A DNA stretch of 64,000 nt, taken from positions 2,313,467-2,377,466 of the forward strand of contig NZ_BBRD01000001.1 of NCBI RefSeq assembly GCF_000975095.1, read 5' to 3'. Below the pieces are notes generated by a model that saw nothing but the letters and a program-made list of their open reading frames with translations, was not told the origin of the DNA and did not search any database. Within the stretch, counting starts at the first letter, position 1. Each line of letters begins with the position of its first letter. Source of the stretch: Demequina aestuarii (GTDB lineage Bacteria; Actinomycetota; Actinomycetes; Actinomycetales; Demequinaceae). Shown piece by piece: positions 63,640 to 64,000 of this stretch. A program made the translations under genes and the position numbers.

Positions 63640-63805
63640 GTCGCCTGCCTTCTGAAGAACCATCGTTGTCACATCTGTCACATGCATCACATGCGACTCA
63701 CCTGTCAAAGACTAAACGCCGTTCCTCCATCTGGCTACCCCCTGTGAGAAAACGGACAGACCGCGCGACTCCATCGGCTCCCGCGCCATCCCCTAGTGTG
63801 GCCGC

Positions 63806-64000
63806 ATGGATGACGATGGGCTGGAGACCGAGGCCTGGGCCGCTGACGAGGGCCCGACCGTCGGCGTCCCCATCCCCGCATCGGCCGCCTGGCGCGAAGG
63901 CGACCACCCGGGGCGCCGCCGGTTCTTCTCGCTGGGAGACCTGACGCTCGAGGCCGACCCGATGGGCACGCTCCCGGGAGTGACGCTCGCGTACGAGACG
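63806..64000 (+). CDS. metX: Homoserine O-acetyltransferase, N-terminus (runs off right edge)
   Basis: The plus strand is open from ATG at 63806 to the end of the window, 65 codons. After an acidic start it reads AAWREGDHPGRRRFFSLGDL and then LPGVTLAYET, the typical entry into the alpha/beta-hydrolase MetX family. MetX acetylates (or succinylates) homoserine for methionine synthesis. The catalytic Ser lies outside the window, so the call rests on this N-terminal pattern. The coding part includes a GGCCGATGCG 10-mer at 63877-63886 on the minus strand. Confidence 0.75.
   Translation, partial: MDDDGLETEAWAADEGPTVGVPIPASAAWREGDHPGRRRFFSLGDLTLEADPMGTLPGVTLAYET

Noticed and set aside
63640-63700. 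CRP/GlxR site before the RipA-like gene
   Set aside because: TGTGA words are repeated in the same direction (TGTGATG, TGTGACA) and do not form the TGTGA-N6-TCACA palindrome.

Overview
The window is a dense, high-GC chromosomal segment typical of a Gram-positive actinobacterium. Supporting markers are Lsr2, CarD, DUF3027, DUF3263, DUF4032, DUF3180, a SenX3/RegX3-type two-component pair, an IdeR/DtxR repressor, a WXG100 protein, many GTG starts and tRNAs with encoded CCA. Gene order (dacB-tilS-hpt-ftsH-folE-folP-folBK; carD-ispD-ispF-cysS-rlmB; lysS and lsr2 next to the nad and pan genes) suggests order Micrococcales, perhaps a Cellulomonas- or Demequina-like organism. That placement is an inference from gene content only.

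Layout. 1-5.2 kb: the 5' part of a large helicase-like ATPase gene, a SNF2 helicase, a lone lycopene cyclase and tRNA-Arg(CCU). 5.2-10.4 kb: aldo/keto reductase, secreted NlpC/P60 protein, and the operon manA-ugd-ideR. 10.4-19.2 kb: serC overlapping a CAP-domain gene, DUF3027 and cold-shock genes, HD hydrolase, orphan WXG100, DUF4031, groEL with two CIRCE elements, LytR_C protein, DUF3263, ung. 19.2-21.6 kb: a SipW-like signal peptidase with two probable exported partners, then tRNA-Thr(UGU). 21.7-28.6 kb: DsbA-like and MauE-like proteins, a membrane Ser/Thr kinase, MsiK-type sugar ABC ATPase, DUF4032, rlmB. 28.8-32.5 kb: carD-ispD-ispF-cysS and a lipoprotein. 32.6-39.4 kb: complete phosphate module pstSCAB, regX3-senX3, phoU, with two PHO-box-like repeats. 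39.5-43.8 kb: gpmA, lactonase, lsr2, a small membrane protein and lysS. 43.8-56.5 kb: a minus-strand run ftsH-folE-folP-folBK-DUF3180-two PH-domain genes-DUF2520-panC-panD-nadB-nadC, much of it with overlapping stops and starts, for folate, pantothenate and NAD synthesis. 56.5-64 kb: a DUF559 endonuclease-like gene inside an inverted-repeat unit, hpt, tilS, dacB, ppa, an unknown gene, a coiled-coil NlpC/P60 hydrolase and the 5' end of metX.

The most unusual signals are repeats. A palindromic element of about 90 bp (outer arms AACTGCGAACC/GGTTCGCAGTT, inner arms CGACACGCCG/CGGCGTGTCG) occurs three times, each time between genes of a minus-strand operon. A fourth, single arm lies against the stop codon of the DUF559 gene, so this gene is bounded by inverted copies of the arm, like an insertion element with related non-autonomous copies. 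The unit separates hpt from ftsH, genes that are usually adjacent in relatives. Independently, the 10-mer GGCCGATGCG was found by eye at 22 places, far above the roughly 0.7 expected from base composition, on both strands, in genes and between them.
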